Shown here: positions 8,783-17,378 of the stretch, one piece after another
How positions within the stretch are numbered: position 1 is the stretch's first letter
How the letters are laid out: the number at the start of each line of letters is the position of its first letter
Source: Pseudomonadota bacterium
GTDB taxonomy: Bacteria; Pseudomonadota; Gammaproteobacteria; UBA9214
NCBI GenBank assembly: GCA_041395565.1
Contig: JAWLAI010000004.1
Coordinates: forward strand, 248,001 to 312,000
Length of the DNA: 64,000 nt
Direction: 5' to 3'
Program-made: the position numbers and the translations under genes
Notes under the pieces: generated by a model
Databases searched by the model: none
What the model was told of the DNA's origin: nothing
Seen by the model: the letters and a program-made list of their open reading frames with translations, nothing else

Positions 8783-10135
8783 ATGGACAGCAACGAACCC
8801 GACTGCAGCCGTGAGGCGGAGAATCTCGATCCCGTAGCCATCAGCGAGCAACAGTTCGACCGCGCGGCCGCCTACGTCAAGGGCTTGAAGCGCGGTCTGA
8901 TCGATTTCCTGAAAAAGCCCAAGCGGGTGATCACGGTGAATTTTCCGATCGAGCTGGATGACGGCTCGGTGCAGAGCTTCCGCGGCTACCGCGTGGTGCA
9001 CAACCGCGTCTTCGGCCCCGCCAAGGGCGGTATCCGCTACCACCCGGACGTGACCATGGAGGAGGTCGTGTCGCTGGCCAAACTGATGACCTGGAAATGC
9101 GCGCTGGTCAACCTGCCGTTCGGCGGGGCGAAAGGCGGGGTCGTCTGCGACACCAAGCAGCTGAGCGAGGCCGAGCTGCGCCGCATCACGCGCCGGTTCA
9201 CCTCCGAACTCTTCGACGTGATCGGTCCGTACAAGGACATCCCGGCACCGGATCTGTACACCGGCGAACAGACCATGGCCTGGATCTTCGATACCTATGA
9301 TGTTCTGCACGCGGGTTTCAACAACCGCCCGGTGGTGACCGGCAAACCGGTCGAGATGGGCGGGGCCTGCGGCCGGGCCGAGGCCACCGGTACCGGCGTG
9401 GTCTTCGCGACCCAGCGCTTCCTGTCCAAGGCCCTCCTGCCCGACCTGCAGGAGATCGCCGGTGCGCGCGTGGTGATCCAGGGCTGCGGCGATGTCGGTG
9501 CGGTGGCGGCGCGCGCCTTCTGCCGCGAGGGCGCGCGCATCATCGCCATCAGTGACAGTCGCGGCGGCATCCACCGTGCGTCAGGGCTCGATCCGGAGGA
9601 GGTGGCGCGGTTCAAGGCCGAGCACGGATCGGTGGTCGGCATGCCGGACACCATGACCATCACCAACCCGGAACTGCTGGAACTGGACTGCGACATCCTG
9701 GTGCCCGCGGCGCTCGGCAACCAGATCACCGCCGGCAATGCACGCAACATCAAGGCCCGGCTGGTGGTGGAGGGCGCCAACAATCCCACGACGCCACAGG
9801 CCGACCTGATACTCAGGGACCGGGGCATACATGTGCTGCCGGATATCCTGGCCAATGCCGGCGGCGTCACGGTCAGTTACTACGAATGGGTGCAGAACCA
9901 GGTCAACGAGCAGTGGGACGCCGGCCGGATCATGGAGAAGCTGCGCGAGCACATGCAGACGGCCGTGGACACGGTGTTCAGGCGCTGGCAGGCGTTCGTG
10001 GTCGGCGAGGAGAAGCCGGAAGGCAGGGTGCTGTCGGAGCCGCCGGTCGAGGTGCCCGATTTCCGCACCGTGGCCCTGATTATCGCTATCGAGCGCGTGA
10101 CGCACGCGACGCTGTTGCGCGGTATCTGGCCCTAG
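8783..10135 (+). CDS. gdhA: Glutamate dehydrogenase (Glu/Leu/Phe/Val family)
   Basis: The 450-residue product has all family marks: KGGIRYHPDV, the catalytic-lysine segment LPFGGAKGGV, APDLYTGEQTM, the Rossmann loop VVIQGCGDVGAVAA, and EGANNPTTPQAD with DILANAGGVTVSYYEW. It should interconvert glutamate and 2-oxoglutarate plus ammonia in the cytoplasm. The usual GFGNVG loop reads GCGDVG, which keeps the glycines. The start at ATG 8783 follows a weak ribosome site; the frame is open upstream into the previous gene but lacks family sequence there. Confidence 0.9.
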   Translation: MDSNEPDCSREAENLDPVAISEQQFDRAAAYVKGLKRGLIDFLKKPKRVITVNFPIELDDGSVQSFRGYRVVHNRVFGPAKGGIRYHPDVTMEEVVSLAKLMTWKCALVNLPFGGAKGGVVCDTKQLSEAELRRITRRFTSELFDVIGPYKDIPAPDLYTGEQTMAWIFDTYDVLHAGFNNRPVVTGKPVEMGGACGRAEATGTGVVFATQRFLSKALLPDLQEIAGARVVIQGCGDVGAVAARAFCREGARIIAISDSRGGIHRASGLDPEEVARFKAEHGSVVGMPDTMTITNPELLELDCDILVPAALGNQITAGNARNIKARLVVEGANNPTTPQADLILRDRGIHVLPDILANAGGVTVSYYEWVQNQVNEQWDAGRIMEKLREHMQTAVDTVFRRWQAFVVGEEKPEGRVLSEPPVEVPDFRTVALIIAIERVTHATLLRGIWP

Positions 10136-10394
10136 CCGGGTGGGATCGGCCGGCAACCGTCTGTCCGCTGGATCGGGCGGTTTCAGCGCGGCTGGCTCGC
10201 GCAGCGCCTGCGGCAATGCCGCCAGGCTGTTCGGCAGGGCGGGGGCGGTAGCGTGTGCCGCAGACACCGTGCAGGACTTGCACCTATCACATCAGTTCCC
10301 GCGACCGATCCGCCGGCATGGCGCCGCCACCTGCGGGCCGGGTTCGGTTAGACTGTTGCCGATCATTGTGCAGCGATAACGATAGGGAGCAGGC

Positions 10395-11006
10395 ATGAAA
10401 ATCACGCTGATCAGCGGCAGTCATCGCGCCGAGGCGCAAACGCTCAAGGTGGCGCGCCACATCCAGCGTACGCTGGAACAGGGAATCTGCGAGGAGACCG
10501 CGCTGGTAAACCTTGCCGACAATCCGCTGCCGCTCTGGGATACCGGGGTGTGGGACGGCGACGCGCAATGGCAGCGGCGCCTCGACCCGATCCGCGCGGA
10601 GCTGGCGGCGAGCGACGGTTTCGTGGTGCTGGCGCCGGAATGGCACGGCCAGGTGCCGGCCGGACTGAAGAATTTCTTTCTGCTCTTCGGTCAGCAGGAA
10701 CTGGGGCACAAACCGGCATTGATCGTGACCGTTTCCGCTGGCGACGGCGGGGCCTACCCGGTAGCCGAACTGCGCATGAGCAGTTACAAGAATTCGCGCA
10801 TCTGCTACCTGCCGGAGCAGGTCATCGTCCGGCATGTCGAGTCGGTTCTCAACGAAGACAGTGCCAGCAACAACGCGAGTGCCGACGAGTATTTCCGCGC
10901 GCGCCTCGCCTGGGCGCTGGGCATCCTGCGCGAGTACGCCCTGGCACTGCGTCAGGTGCGCGCGAGCGGTGCCACTGCGACGGAGCGCTTCAGGAACGGC
11001 ATGTAG
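10395..11006 (+). CDS. NADPH-dependent FMN reductase family protein
   Basis: The 203-residue flavodoxin-like protein starts with ITLISGSHRAEAQTLKVAR, the FMN phosphate-binding loop, and continues with a PEWHGQVPAGLKNFF loop that fits the flavin-binding segment (usually PEYN). Members reduce FMN, quinones or chromate with NADPH. An AGGGAGC ribosome site precedes the ATG by 5 bases. The gap before it (10136-10394) holds no gene, only a likely promoter. Confidence 0.75.
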   Translation: MKITLISGSHRAEAQTLKVARHIQRTLEQGICEETALVNLADNPLPLWDTGVWDGDAQWQRRLDPIRAELAASDGFVVLAPEWHGQVPAGLKNFFLLFGQQELGHKPALIVTVSAGDGGAYPVAELRMSSYKNSRICYLPEQVIVRHVESVLNEDSASNNASADEYFRARLAWALGILREYALALRQVRASGATATERFRNGM

Positions 11007-11096
11007 GGCCGCCTGCCGCACGCGGGGATGGCGCGCGGCGGAATCCGGCTGCATAATCCTGCGCGCAGATTTCCCTGTGCCGTCCGGTTTGCACTC

Positions 11097-11771
11097 ATGA
11101 TGGAAAGTAACGCCATTCCAGCCCCTCTGGCCGGTCCGGACGGTTGCGCCGGGCCGACGGCGGATCGTGCGCCGGTGACGGGGACCGTGGCGGCGCTCGC
11201 CGCGCAGGGCTGGAGCGTGACGCCGGACTTTCTGGAACCCGATCTGGTCGCAGTGCTGCGCCAGGAGCTGACGGATGCCTGGACATCCGGTGCCTTCCGG
11301 CGCGCCGGCGTCGGTCGGGGCGCGCAGCGCGAGTTCCGGCCCGAGGTGCGCACCGACTGGGTCCGTTGGCTGGATCCGCAGACGTGCAGCGCGGCCCAGG
11401 GCGCCTACCTGGCAGCACTGGAGCGGCTGCGGCAGGCACTCAACGCCGCGCTCTACCTGGGTCTGTTCGAGTTCGAGGCCCATCAGGCGGTCTATCCGCC
11501 GGGCAGCTACTACCGCAAGCATCTGGACCAGTTCATCGGCATCGGTGCGCGCCGGGTCAGCTGCATCCTTTACCTCAATGCGGACTGGCAGGCGGACGAC
11601 GGCGGTCAGCTGCGACTCTATACCGATGCCGAGGTGCCCGACCGGCATGTGGATATCCTGCCGACGGGCGGTACGCTCGCAACCTTCCTGAGCGCGCGGT
11701 TCCTGCACGAGGTGCTGCCCGCGCGCCGTGCGCGCATGAGCATCACCGGCTGGTTCAGCACCCGCGGGTAG
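11097..11771 (+). CDS. 2-oxoglutarate/Fe(II)-dependent oxygenase
   Basis: The product has 224 residues from ATG 11097 (a second ATG follows at once). It is a prolyl-4-hydroxylase-type double-stranded beta helix: the metal ligands are His and Asp in YYRKHLDQF and the distal His in FLHEVLP, with Arg in RARMSITGWF to bind 2-oxoglutarate. Segment ILYLNADWQADDGGQLRLY is typical of the SM-20/PKHD group. The substrate is unknown. An upstream in-frame extension to 11028 is open but does not resemble the family. Confidence 0.8.
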   Translation: MMESNAIPAPLAGPDGCAGPTADRAPVTGTVAALAAQGWSVTPDFLEPDLVAVLRQELTDAWTSGAFRRAGVGRGAQREFRPEVRTDWVRWLDPQTCSAAQGAYLAALERLRQALNAALYLGLFEFEAHQAVYPPGSYYRKHLDQFIGIGARRVSCILYLNADWQADDGGQLRLYTDAEVPDRHVDILPTGGTLATFLSARFLHEVLPARRARMSITGWFSTRG

Positions 11772-11867
11772 CCCCGCCAGGGCGGATCGTAGTCAGCGTT
11801 CGCGCAAAATCCCGCAGGCGGCGCTTGCCGCCAACCGGTACGGCGTACGCGCGGGAGTACGAGAATT

Positions 11868-11937
11868 GTCATGCCCGCGCAGGCGGACATCCAGAAAACC
11901 CGCGCAATACTGGATTCCGGCCTGCGCCGGAATGACG
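11868..11937. repeat. REP-like palindromic intergenic repeat
   Basis: The left arm reads GTCATGCCCGCGCAGGCGGA and the right arm CTGGATTCCGGCCTGCGCCG followed by GAATGAC. This is the familiar proteobacterial intergenic palindrome (GTCATTCCCGCG...CGCGGGAATGAC) in slightly degenerate form, with an inner CATCCAG/CTGGATT pair. It lies between the oxygenase gene and the end of the frameshifted oxidoreductase, in a 273-base gap. Only one copy is seen in this window. Confidence 0.75.
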
Positions 11938-12044
11938 AGAAACATGGCCGCCGCAGGATTTTCCAATATTGAGATAGGTTCTAGTCAGGGTCTGCGCGAT
12001 TCGGCGGCGTCGCGCGCGGCGGCCCTGCGGTGCGGTCGGGCGAT

Positions 12045-13048
12045 TCAGTCCATCGTCAGCACGAGCTTGCCCTGCACGTGGCCGGTTTCGATCAGCGCAT
12101 GGGCGGCCGCGGCTTCCTGGAGCGGGAATACCCTGGAGACCAGCGGCTTGAGCGTCCCGGCTTCGACCAGGGCCGCGCAGCGACGCAGGATTTCTCCTTG
12201 GTGCTGGCGTGCTGCGCGGAGATCATCGCGCAGCATGGGCGTGAGCATCAACGTGAAACTGATGGACAGGTTACGGTTGCGCGCCTCCTTCCAGTCCACG
12301 TCCTTGTCCGGTTCGAGCAGGGTCACGACCCGGCCGTAGACAGCCGCGGCGGCGAGGCTGCGGCGGAAGATATCGCCGCCCAGGGTGTCGAGCACCACAT
12401 CAACGCCGCGATCGCCGGTCCAGTCCAGTGCGGCCTGCACGAAATCGCACTCGGGGTAGTGAATGACATGGTCGGCGCCTAGCATCCTGACGAAGGCCGC
12501 CTTCTCCGTGCTGCTGACGGTGGTGGCAACACGCGCGCCGACCTGGCTGGCCAGTTGGATGGCAGATGGCCCACGCCGCCGGCACCGGCATGGATCAGCA
12601 CCGTCTGTCCTGCCGCGAGGCCGGCGCGATCGAACAGTGCCTCCCAGGCCGTGATCGCAGCCAGGGGCAGGGCGGCGGCGGCGGCGAAGTCCAGGCCGGT
12701 GGGCATGTGTTCGGCTGCGTGCTCCTCCAGCACCGTGACCTCGGCGTAATTGCCCGGTACACCACCGAGGCCGCCATGACAGAACCAGACCGCGTCGCCG
12801 GGCCTGAAGCGGGTCACCGCCTGCCCGCATTCGATCACAGTGCCGGCACCGTCGCAGCCGAGAATCGCGGGATAGGCATCCGGGTAGAACACACCGCGGG
12901 CGCGCAGCTTGGTATCGATCGGATTGATGCCGGCCGCCCGGAGCCGCACCTTGATGGCGGTGGCCGAGCCGAGGGCAGGTTCCGGAATGTCGACGCAGCG
13001 CAGGACCTCGCTTGCCGGTCCGGGCCGGATCATGTGCATTGCCTTCAT
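12045..13048 (-). pseudogene. Frameshifted zinc-type alcohol dehydrogenase/quinone oxidoreductase family gene
   Basis: Two overlapping reverse frames make one MDR-family protein of about 334 residues. The first frame runs from MKAMHMIRPGP through the GroES-like fold to LIHAGAGGVGHL; the second continues with AIQLASQVGARVATTVSS to the stop at 12045. One base (a C on the plus strand) is missing between 12563 and 12564, so the Rossmann-fold GAGGVGHLAIQL segment is split. Everything on both sides is well conserved and no other stop is seen. It is either a recent frameshift or a sequencing error. If intact it would be a cytoplasmic NADPH-dependent reductase. Confidence 0.8.
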
Positions 13049-13183
13049 GGCAGATTTATAACACGGGCGCGGTTGTCCGGGTACGGCCTGCCGCGCAGCG
13101 ACAGGTAAGGAACCGATGCCGGCTGCCGTTAATACCCGACAGATAACGGAATTCCGGAACCAGACCGGCTGGCGGGGGCCCAG

Positions 13184-13840
13184 ATGAAGCTGAAGACACT
13201 GATACTGTTGCCGCTGCGCATGCGGCTGCCGTTGACCTGCGCCGGCACGTTGCTGATGCTGGTCCTGCAGGGCTGCGCCACCCTCGACCGCGATGAGTGC
13301 CGGGTCGCCGATTGGCGCCTGATCGGCTACCAGGACGGTGTCCAGGGTAAACCGGCCGGCATCATAGGGACCTATCGGGAGGATTGTGCGAAACACGGTG
13401 TCGTGCCCGATCTGGATGACTGGCAGGCAGGTCGTGCCCAGGGGCTGCGCGAATACTGCACGGCCAGCACCGCCTTCCGCCTCGGGCGCGCGGGCAGTGC
13501 CTACCCGGCGGTCTGTCCCGAGGCGGAACGCGCGGACCTGCAACCCGCCTACGATGAAGGGCGGGCAATTTACCTGGCGCGTTCCCAGGTGAAGGATACC
13601 CGTGCCCAGATCGAGCGTCGCGGGCATCAGATCGACCACCTGCAGGATGACAAGCGTCACAAGCTCACCGAACTGGTGCAGGACGGAGTCACCAAGGAGC
13701 GGCGGGTGCTGCTGCTGTACGAGATTCACGAGATCGATGAGCAGATCGGCTCCCTGAGCGTGGAACTCGACGACCTCGAGCACGACCTGCATGTGCAGCA
13801 GGCCTATCTCGACAGCCTGGTCAGTTCCAGTGCGCCCTAG
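13184..13840 (+). CDS. DUF2799-type lipoprotein
   Basis: The 218-residue product starts with a long signal peptide ending in a lipobox (LVLQGC). After it come DWRLIGYQDGVQG, Cys-bearing repeats (EDCAKHG, LREYCT, YPAVCPE) and GRAIY, the DUF2799 pattern, followed by a C-terminal helical coiled coil (about residues 140-210). It should sit on the periplasmic face of a membrane. Its role is unknown. The next two genes encode coiled-coil membrane proteins on the same strand. Confidence 0.75.
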   Translation: MKLKTLILLPLRMRLPLTCAGTLLMLVLQGCATLDRDECRVADWRLIGYQDGVQGKPAGIIGTYREDCAKHGVVPDLDDWQAGRAQGLREYCTASTAFRLGRAGSAYPAVCPEAERADLQPAYDEGRAIYLARSQVKDTRAQIERRGHQIDHLQDDKRHKLTELVQDGVTKERRVLLLYEIHEIDEQIGSLSVELDDLEHDLHVQQAYLDSLVSSSAP

Positions 13841-13903
13841 TCGCGTGCTGCCGTGACCGGTCCACGCCTGTCATGACGCGCTGATTGCCCACCCCGGTAC
13901 GGC

Positions 13904-14509
13904 ATGGACGCTGGACACCGCAAACCTCTCTCGCCGCTGGCGGCCGCGCAGGCTGCGCTGGCGGAAGCCAATCGCCGCATGCTCACCGATGAACAGCTGC
14001 AACGCGCGCTGGAGTCGTTCGAGCAGATCATGACCTATCGCAGCGAGATGTATCTGCATCTCTCGCGGCGGGTGCGTGTCACCGTGCGTGGCGGGATGGC
14101 GGTGTTTGCCGCAGTCGGCATCGCCCTGTTCGTGCTGCTCATCACCCTGGTGGTGCAGGTGGAGCACGCGGTCGACAGCAGCCGGCAGCTCGCGACGCAC
14201 GTGCAGACGGTGGCCGGCGATATGGTGCAGATCGAGGCGACCATTGCCGCGATCGATACCCGCATGCAGCGCTTCGATTCGATCAGCGGCTACATGCACA
14301 CGATGAATGAACAGACTGCGCTGATCGCGGACGGCATGGACGGACTCGATGCCAGGATGGAGGCCATCGGGCGGCAGATGGCCGTGATCAACGCGCAGCT
14401 GTTCAGCGTGACACGCAGCATGGGAGTGATGGGCGTGGCGGTCGGCGACATGGGGCATTCCGTCACCGAGCTGGCCCGTCCGGCCGGCATGTTCGGCTTT
14501 CTGCCCTGA
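13904..14509 (+). CDS. Coiled-coil membrane protein, member 1 of a pair
   Basis: The 201-residue product has an N-terminal soluble helix (TDEQLQRALESFEQIMTYRS), one strongly hydrophobic segment at about residues 63-85, and a long C-terminal part with heptad-like Met/Ile/Val spacing (IEATIAAIDTRMQRF, MDGLDARMEAIGRQM). It ends in a GMFGFLP tail. It has the same plan as the next gene, which starts 12 bases later, so the two probably arose by duplication and may form hetero-oligomers. No known family is recognised. Confidence 0.6.
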   Translation: MDAGHRKPLSPLAAAQAALAEANRRMLTDEQLQRALESFEQIMTYRSEMYLHLSRRVRVTVRGGMAVFAAVGIALFVLLITLVVQVEHAVDSSRQLATHVQTVAGDMVQIEATIAAIDTRMQRFDSISGYMHTMNEQTALIADGMDGLDARMEAIGRQMAVINAQLFSVTRSMGVMGVAVGDMGHSVTELARPAGMFGFLP

Positions 14510-14520
14510 ACGTTTTGCGC

Positions 14521-15063
14521 ATGCGCCAGCAGATACTCGACGAACTCACACGCTTCCTGGGCGAGATGGAAGGCGAGCTGTCATGCGTTTATCGCGACGA
14601 GATCGACAAGCAGCGCATGACCTCACGCATCGTGCGCGGCACGCTAGCGCTGCTGCTGGCGGTGGTGACGGCCAACTGTTATTACCTCTACCAGCTTTCC
14701 ACCGGTCTGCACGAGAGCCTGGTGATGGTGGACGTGATGGCACACCGGTTCGGCCAGGTCACCACCAGCCTGAATCGCGTGACCGGCTCGGTCGCGCATA
14801 TCGGGGAACGCATCCAGAGCCTGGACGGTATCGATACCGACATGGGCGCGGTGACAACGGAGGTGGTCCGCATCACGGCCGCGCTGTCCGGCATCGCCGG
14901 CACGGTTACGGACCTGAGCGTGGAGTTGCAGCAGGTCAACGCCGCCATGGGCGTCATCGACGGCCAGGTGTACGGGCTGACCGGCAATGTCCGGCAGATC
15001 GGCGGCGGCATGCAGCAGATGTCCGGACCCATGTCGTTCATGAACAAGATGATGCCCTGGTAG
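14521..15063 (+). CDS. Coiled-coil membrane protein, member 2 of a pair
   Basis: The product has 180 residues from ATG 14521 (a TTG at 14515 is possible). It mirrors the preceding protein: a short soluble N-terminus, one transmembrane helix at about residues 40-60, then a periplasmic-type coiled coil (VTTSLNRVTGSVAHIGERI, VTTEVVRITAALSGIAG) and a Met-rich tail ending MSFMNKMMPW. The shared plan with its neighbour suggests a two-protein complex in the inner membrane. Function unknown. Confidence 0.6.
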   Translation: MRQQILDELTRFLGEMEGELSCVYRDEIDKQRMTSRIVRGTLALLLAVVTANCYYLYQLSTGLHESLVMVDVMAHRFGQVTTSLNRVTGSVAHIGERIQSLDGIDTDMGAVTTEVVRITAALSGIAGTVTDLSVELQQVNAAMGVIDGQVYGLTGNVRQIGGGMQQMSGPMSFMNKMMPW

Positions 15064-15093
15064 ACCGGTCGGCCGTGGCGTGCGCCGCCGGCG

Positions 15094-16284
15094 TCACGGT
15101 GTGCGCGGTCGCAGGCGGAACAGTCCCTCCAGCTCTGCATCGCTGGTGAAATATAGTGCGCCATCCGGACCGAATGCCAGGCCGGCAGGTCGTGCCAGCC
15201 GCGTCCCGTCCGGACGCTGGAACCCGGTCACGAAGTCGACCACGTCCGCTACCTCGCCCGCGCTGAACCGCACCATCTGCAGTGCCGGGGGCCGGCGCGT
15301 GGCCTTGCTGCCGAAGGCGCCGCCGCCGGGGCGCGTGGCCCAGGAACCGTGCAGCGCGACCAGGGCATTGCCGTGTTCTTTCCCCCCCAGGGCCCCTGCC
15401 GGCACGAACGCGACGCCGAGCGGTGCGCTGCGGGCGGGGAAGGTGGCGCGCGGCAGGCGTACCTCGGACTCTGCGCGGGGCGGGTCGCTCCCGATGCAGC
15501 GGTCGCGCTGCAGCTTGCGGCCGTCAAACTGGAACCACGGCATGCCGTGGAAGGAACCGGCGCTCAGTCCGGCGAACACCTCCGGCGGTTGCTCGAAGCC
15601 GAGATGGTCCGGCCCGTTGTTACTCGCGTACAGTGCGCCGGTCTGCGGCTGCCAGTCGAACCCGACCGGATTGCGCAGTCCCGAGGCGAACGTCTGCCAG
15701 GCGGGTGCGGGGCCGCCTTCATCCAGCACCAGCACGCCGCCGCGCCGGTCCTGGAACGGATAGTCCGTGCCCAGGTACTGGTCGGAGCAGTTGCCGCTGA
15801 TGCCGAGCGACAGGTAAACGCGGCCGTCCGGGCCGATGGCGACGGTGCGGCTGTTGTGACCGCCGCCGCCGGGCAGGGCGATGAGCCGGGTCACCGATCC
15901 GGGTGCGATGCGTGCCTGCCCGGGGCGGTAGGGCGCGCGGTACAGGCCGTCCGTCTGCGCGATGAGCAGTTCGCCGTCACGCCAGGCGACGCTGTGCGGA
16001 TAATCCCCGAGCTGCAGCAGGACCTCGGGTTCGCGGTAGGGCGGTGGCAGCCGGTAGATGTTGCCGCTGCGGGAACCGGCCAGCAGGTCGCCGTTGGGCA
16101 GGAAGGTCAGCATGCGCGGTGCGTCGAGCCGGTCGGTCAGCAATTCCAGTTGCATGCCGTCGGGCAACCGCATGATCCAGTCCTCGCCGCGGACCGTCAG
16201 CACCTGGTCGTGGTAACCGGGTGTGACCGCCGCCGCGCTGCAGCAGCAGAACAAGAGGGCCGTCAGCAGCAGGTTGCGGAGCAT
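15094..16284 (-). CDS. Secreted PQQ-dependent sugar (glucose/sorbosone) dehydrogenase-like protein
   Basis: The 396-residue product has a signal peptide with a CCC stretch at its core (LLFCCCSAAA) and then a six-bladed beta-propeller of the GSDH type: LPDGMQLELLTDRLDAPRML, LPNGDLLAGSRSGNIYRL, GGGGHNSRTVAIGPDGRVYLS, and LRNPVGFDWQP...YASNNGPD. The His in the GGGHNSRT loop is where the catalytic His of soluble glucose dehydrogenase falls. It should act in the periplasm with PQQ on a sugar or polyol; the true substrate is unknown. Confidence 0.75.
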   Translation of the reverse strand: MLRNLLLTALLFCCCSAAAVTPGYHDQVLTVRGEDWIMRLPDGMQLELLTDRLDAPRMLTFLPNGDLLAGSRSGNIYRLPPPYREPEVLLQLGDYPHSVAWRDGELLIAQTDGLYRAPYRPGQARIAPGSVTRLIALPGGGGHNSRTVAIGPDGRVYLSLGISGNCSDQYLGTDYPFQDRRGGVLVLDEGGPAPAWQTFASGLRNPVGFDWQPQTGALYASNNGPDHLGFEQPPEVFAGLSAGSFHGMPWFQFDGRKLQRDRCIGSDPPRAESEVRLPRATFPARSAPLGVAFVPAGALGGKEHGNALVALHGSWATRPGGGAFGSKATRRPPALQMVRFSAGEVADVVDFVTGFQRPDGTRLARPAGLAFGPDGALYFTSDAELEGLFRLRPRTP

Positions 16285-16374
16285 GCCTACAGGGTAGCCG
16301 GCCCGGCGCGGTTTTTACAGGGCCGGGCGGGTATGGCTATCATAGCGTCCGCAATTATCCGGAGGAGGTCCGGC

Positions 16375-17172
16375 ATGCCCGACGATCCACGCGCCGCACT
16401 GCATGAGATCATCATCACGGCCGCGCGCGAGGAACTGTTGCCGCGCTTCGCGGCGGTGACGCGCGCACGCAAGGCCGATGGCAGCGTGCTGACCGAGGCG
16501 GACCTGGCGCTGCAGGCACGCGTGGCCGAACGGCTGCGGGCGCGTTGGCCGGACACCGTGTTTCTCGGGGAGGAGATGACGCCGGCCGAGCAGCAGGTCG
16601 TGATCGCTTCGCAACAGCCGGTGTGGTGTCTCGACCCACTCGACGGCACCAGCAATTTCGCCTGCGGCATTCCCTATTTCTGCGTGTCCCTGTCCCTGCT
16701 GCAAGGCGGGACGGTGCAGCTGGGCCTGGTCTACGACCCGCTGCGTGACGAATGCTTCGATGCCGATCCGGTGCATGGCGCCCGGCTGAATGGTGTGGCG
16801 CTGCACGTGGCGGATCCCGGTCTGCCGCTGGCGCAGGCCACGGCGCTGGTGGACTTCAAGCGGCTGGCTCTGCCGCTGCGCGAACGGCTGATCAAGGCTG
16901 CGCCCTATGCCTCGCAGCGCAGCTTCGGTTCGGTGGCGCTGGACTGGTGCTGGCTGGCCGCCGGACGCGGGCACCTGTACCTGCACGGTCGCTCCAGCAT
17001 CTGGGATTATGCCGCCGGGCAGTTCATCTTCACCCGCGCCGGCGGCGCTGCCTGCACCCTGCAGGGCGAGCCGGTGTTCACCCAGGCGCTCACCCCGCGT
17101 TCCTCGGTGGCTGCCGTGAGCGCGCCGCTGTTTGCGGCCTGGTCCGACTGGCTGGGCGTACCGGCGCAGTGA
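16375..17172 (+). CDS. Inositol monophosphatase family phosphatase
   Basis: The 265-residue product has the three family motifs: the metal-binding Glu in FLGEEMT, the DPLDGTSNF loop, and the late SSIWDYAAGQFI segment with its Trp-Asp. A GGAGGAG ribosome site (16361-16367) lies 8 bases before ATG 16375 and fixes the start against longer open frame upstream. It hydrolyses a phosphate monoester using Mg2+; candidates are inositol phosphate, a sugar phosphate or PAP. A strong terminator follows. Confidence 0.85.
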   Translation: MPDDPRAALHEIIITAAREELLPRFAAVTRARKADGSVLTEADLALQARVAERLRARWPDTVFLGEEMTPAEQQVVIASQQPVWCLDPLDGTSNFACGIPYFCVSLSLLQGGTVQLGLVYDPLRDECFDADPVHGARLNGVALHVADPGLPLAQATALVDFKRLALPLRERLIKAAPYASQRSFGSVALDWCWLAAGRGHLYLHGRSSIWDYAAGQFIFTRAGGAACTLQGEPVFTQALTPRSSVAAVSAPLFAAWSDWLGVPAQ

Positions 17173-17175
17173 ACT

Positions 17176-17206
17176 GCACGGCCTCTCGGCCGTGTTCCTT
17201 TTATTT
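17176..17206 (+). terminator. Rho-independent terminator
   Basis: A GC-rich stem of at least 7 pairs (CACGGCC with GGCCGTG) around a TCTC loop is followed by a T-rich tail (TTCCTTTTATTTC). It begins just after the phosphatase stop codon and separates it from the coiled-coil transglycosylase gene. Confidence 0.8.
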
Positions 17207-17378
17207 CATTATGTTGCGGCGACTTTCTCGACGGCCTGGAAGATCCTGGCCGCCGTAGCACCTTCGTCGGATAGACCGGGGCGGCCTTGGTGTACGAGAA
17301 TATTTGCGTCCCGGTATCAGGGTAGTGACGGTAACCCCCCCGCGTCCGGCAGTGACGCGGTAACGCAAGAATAACAAG

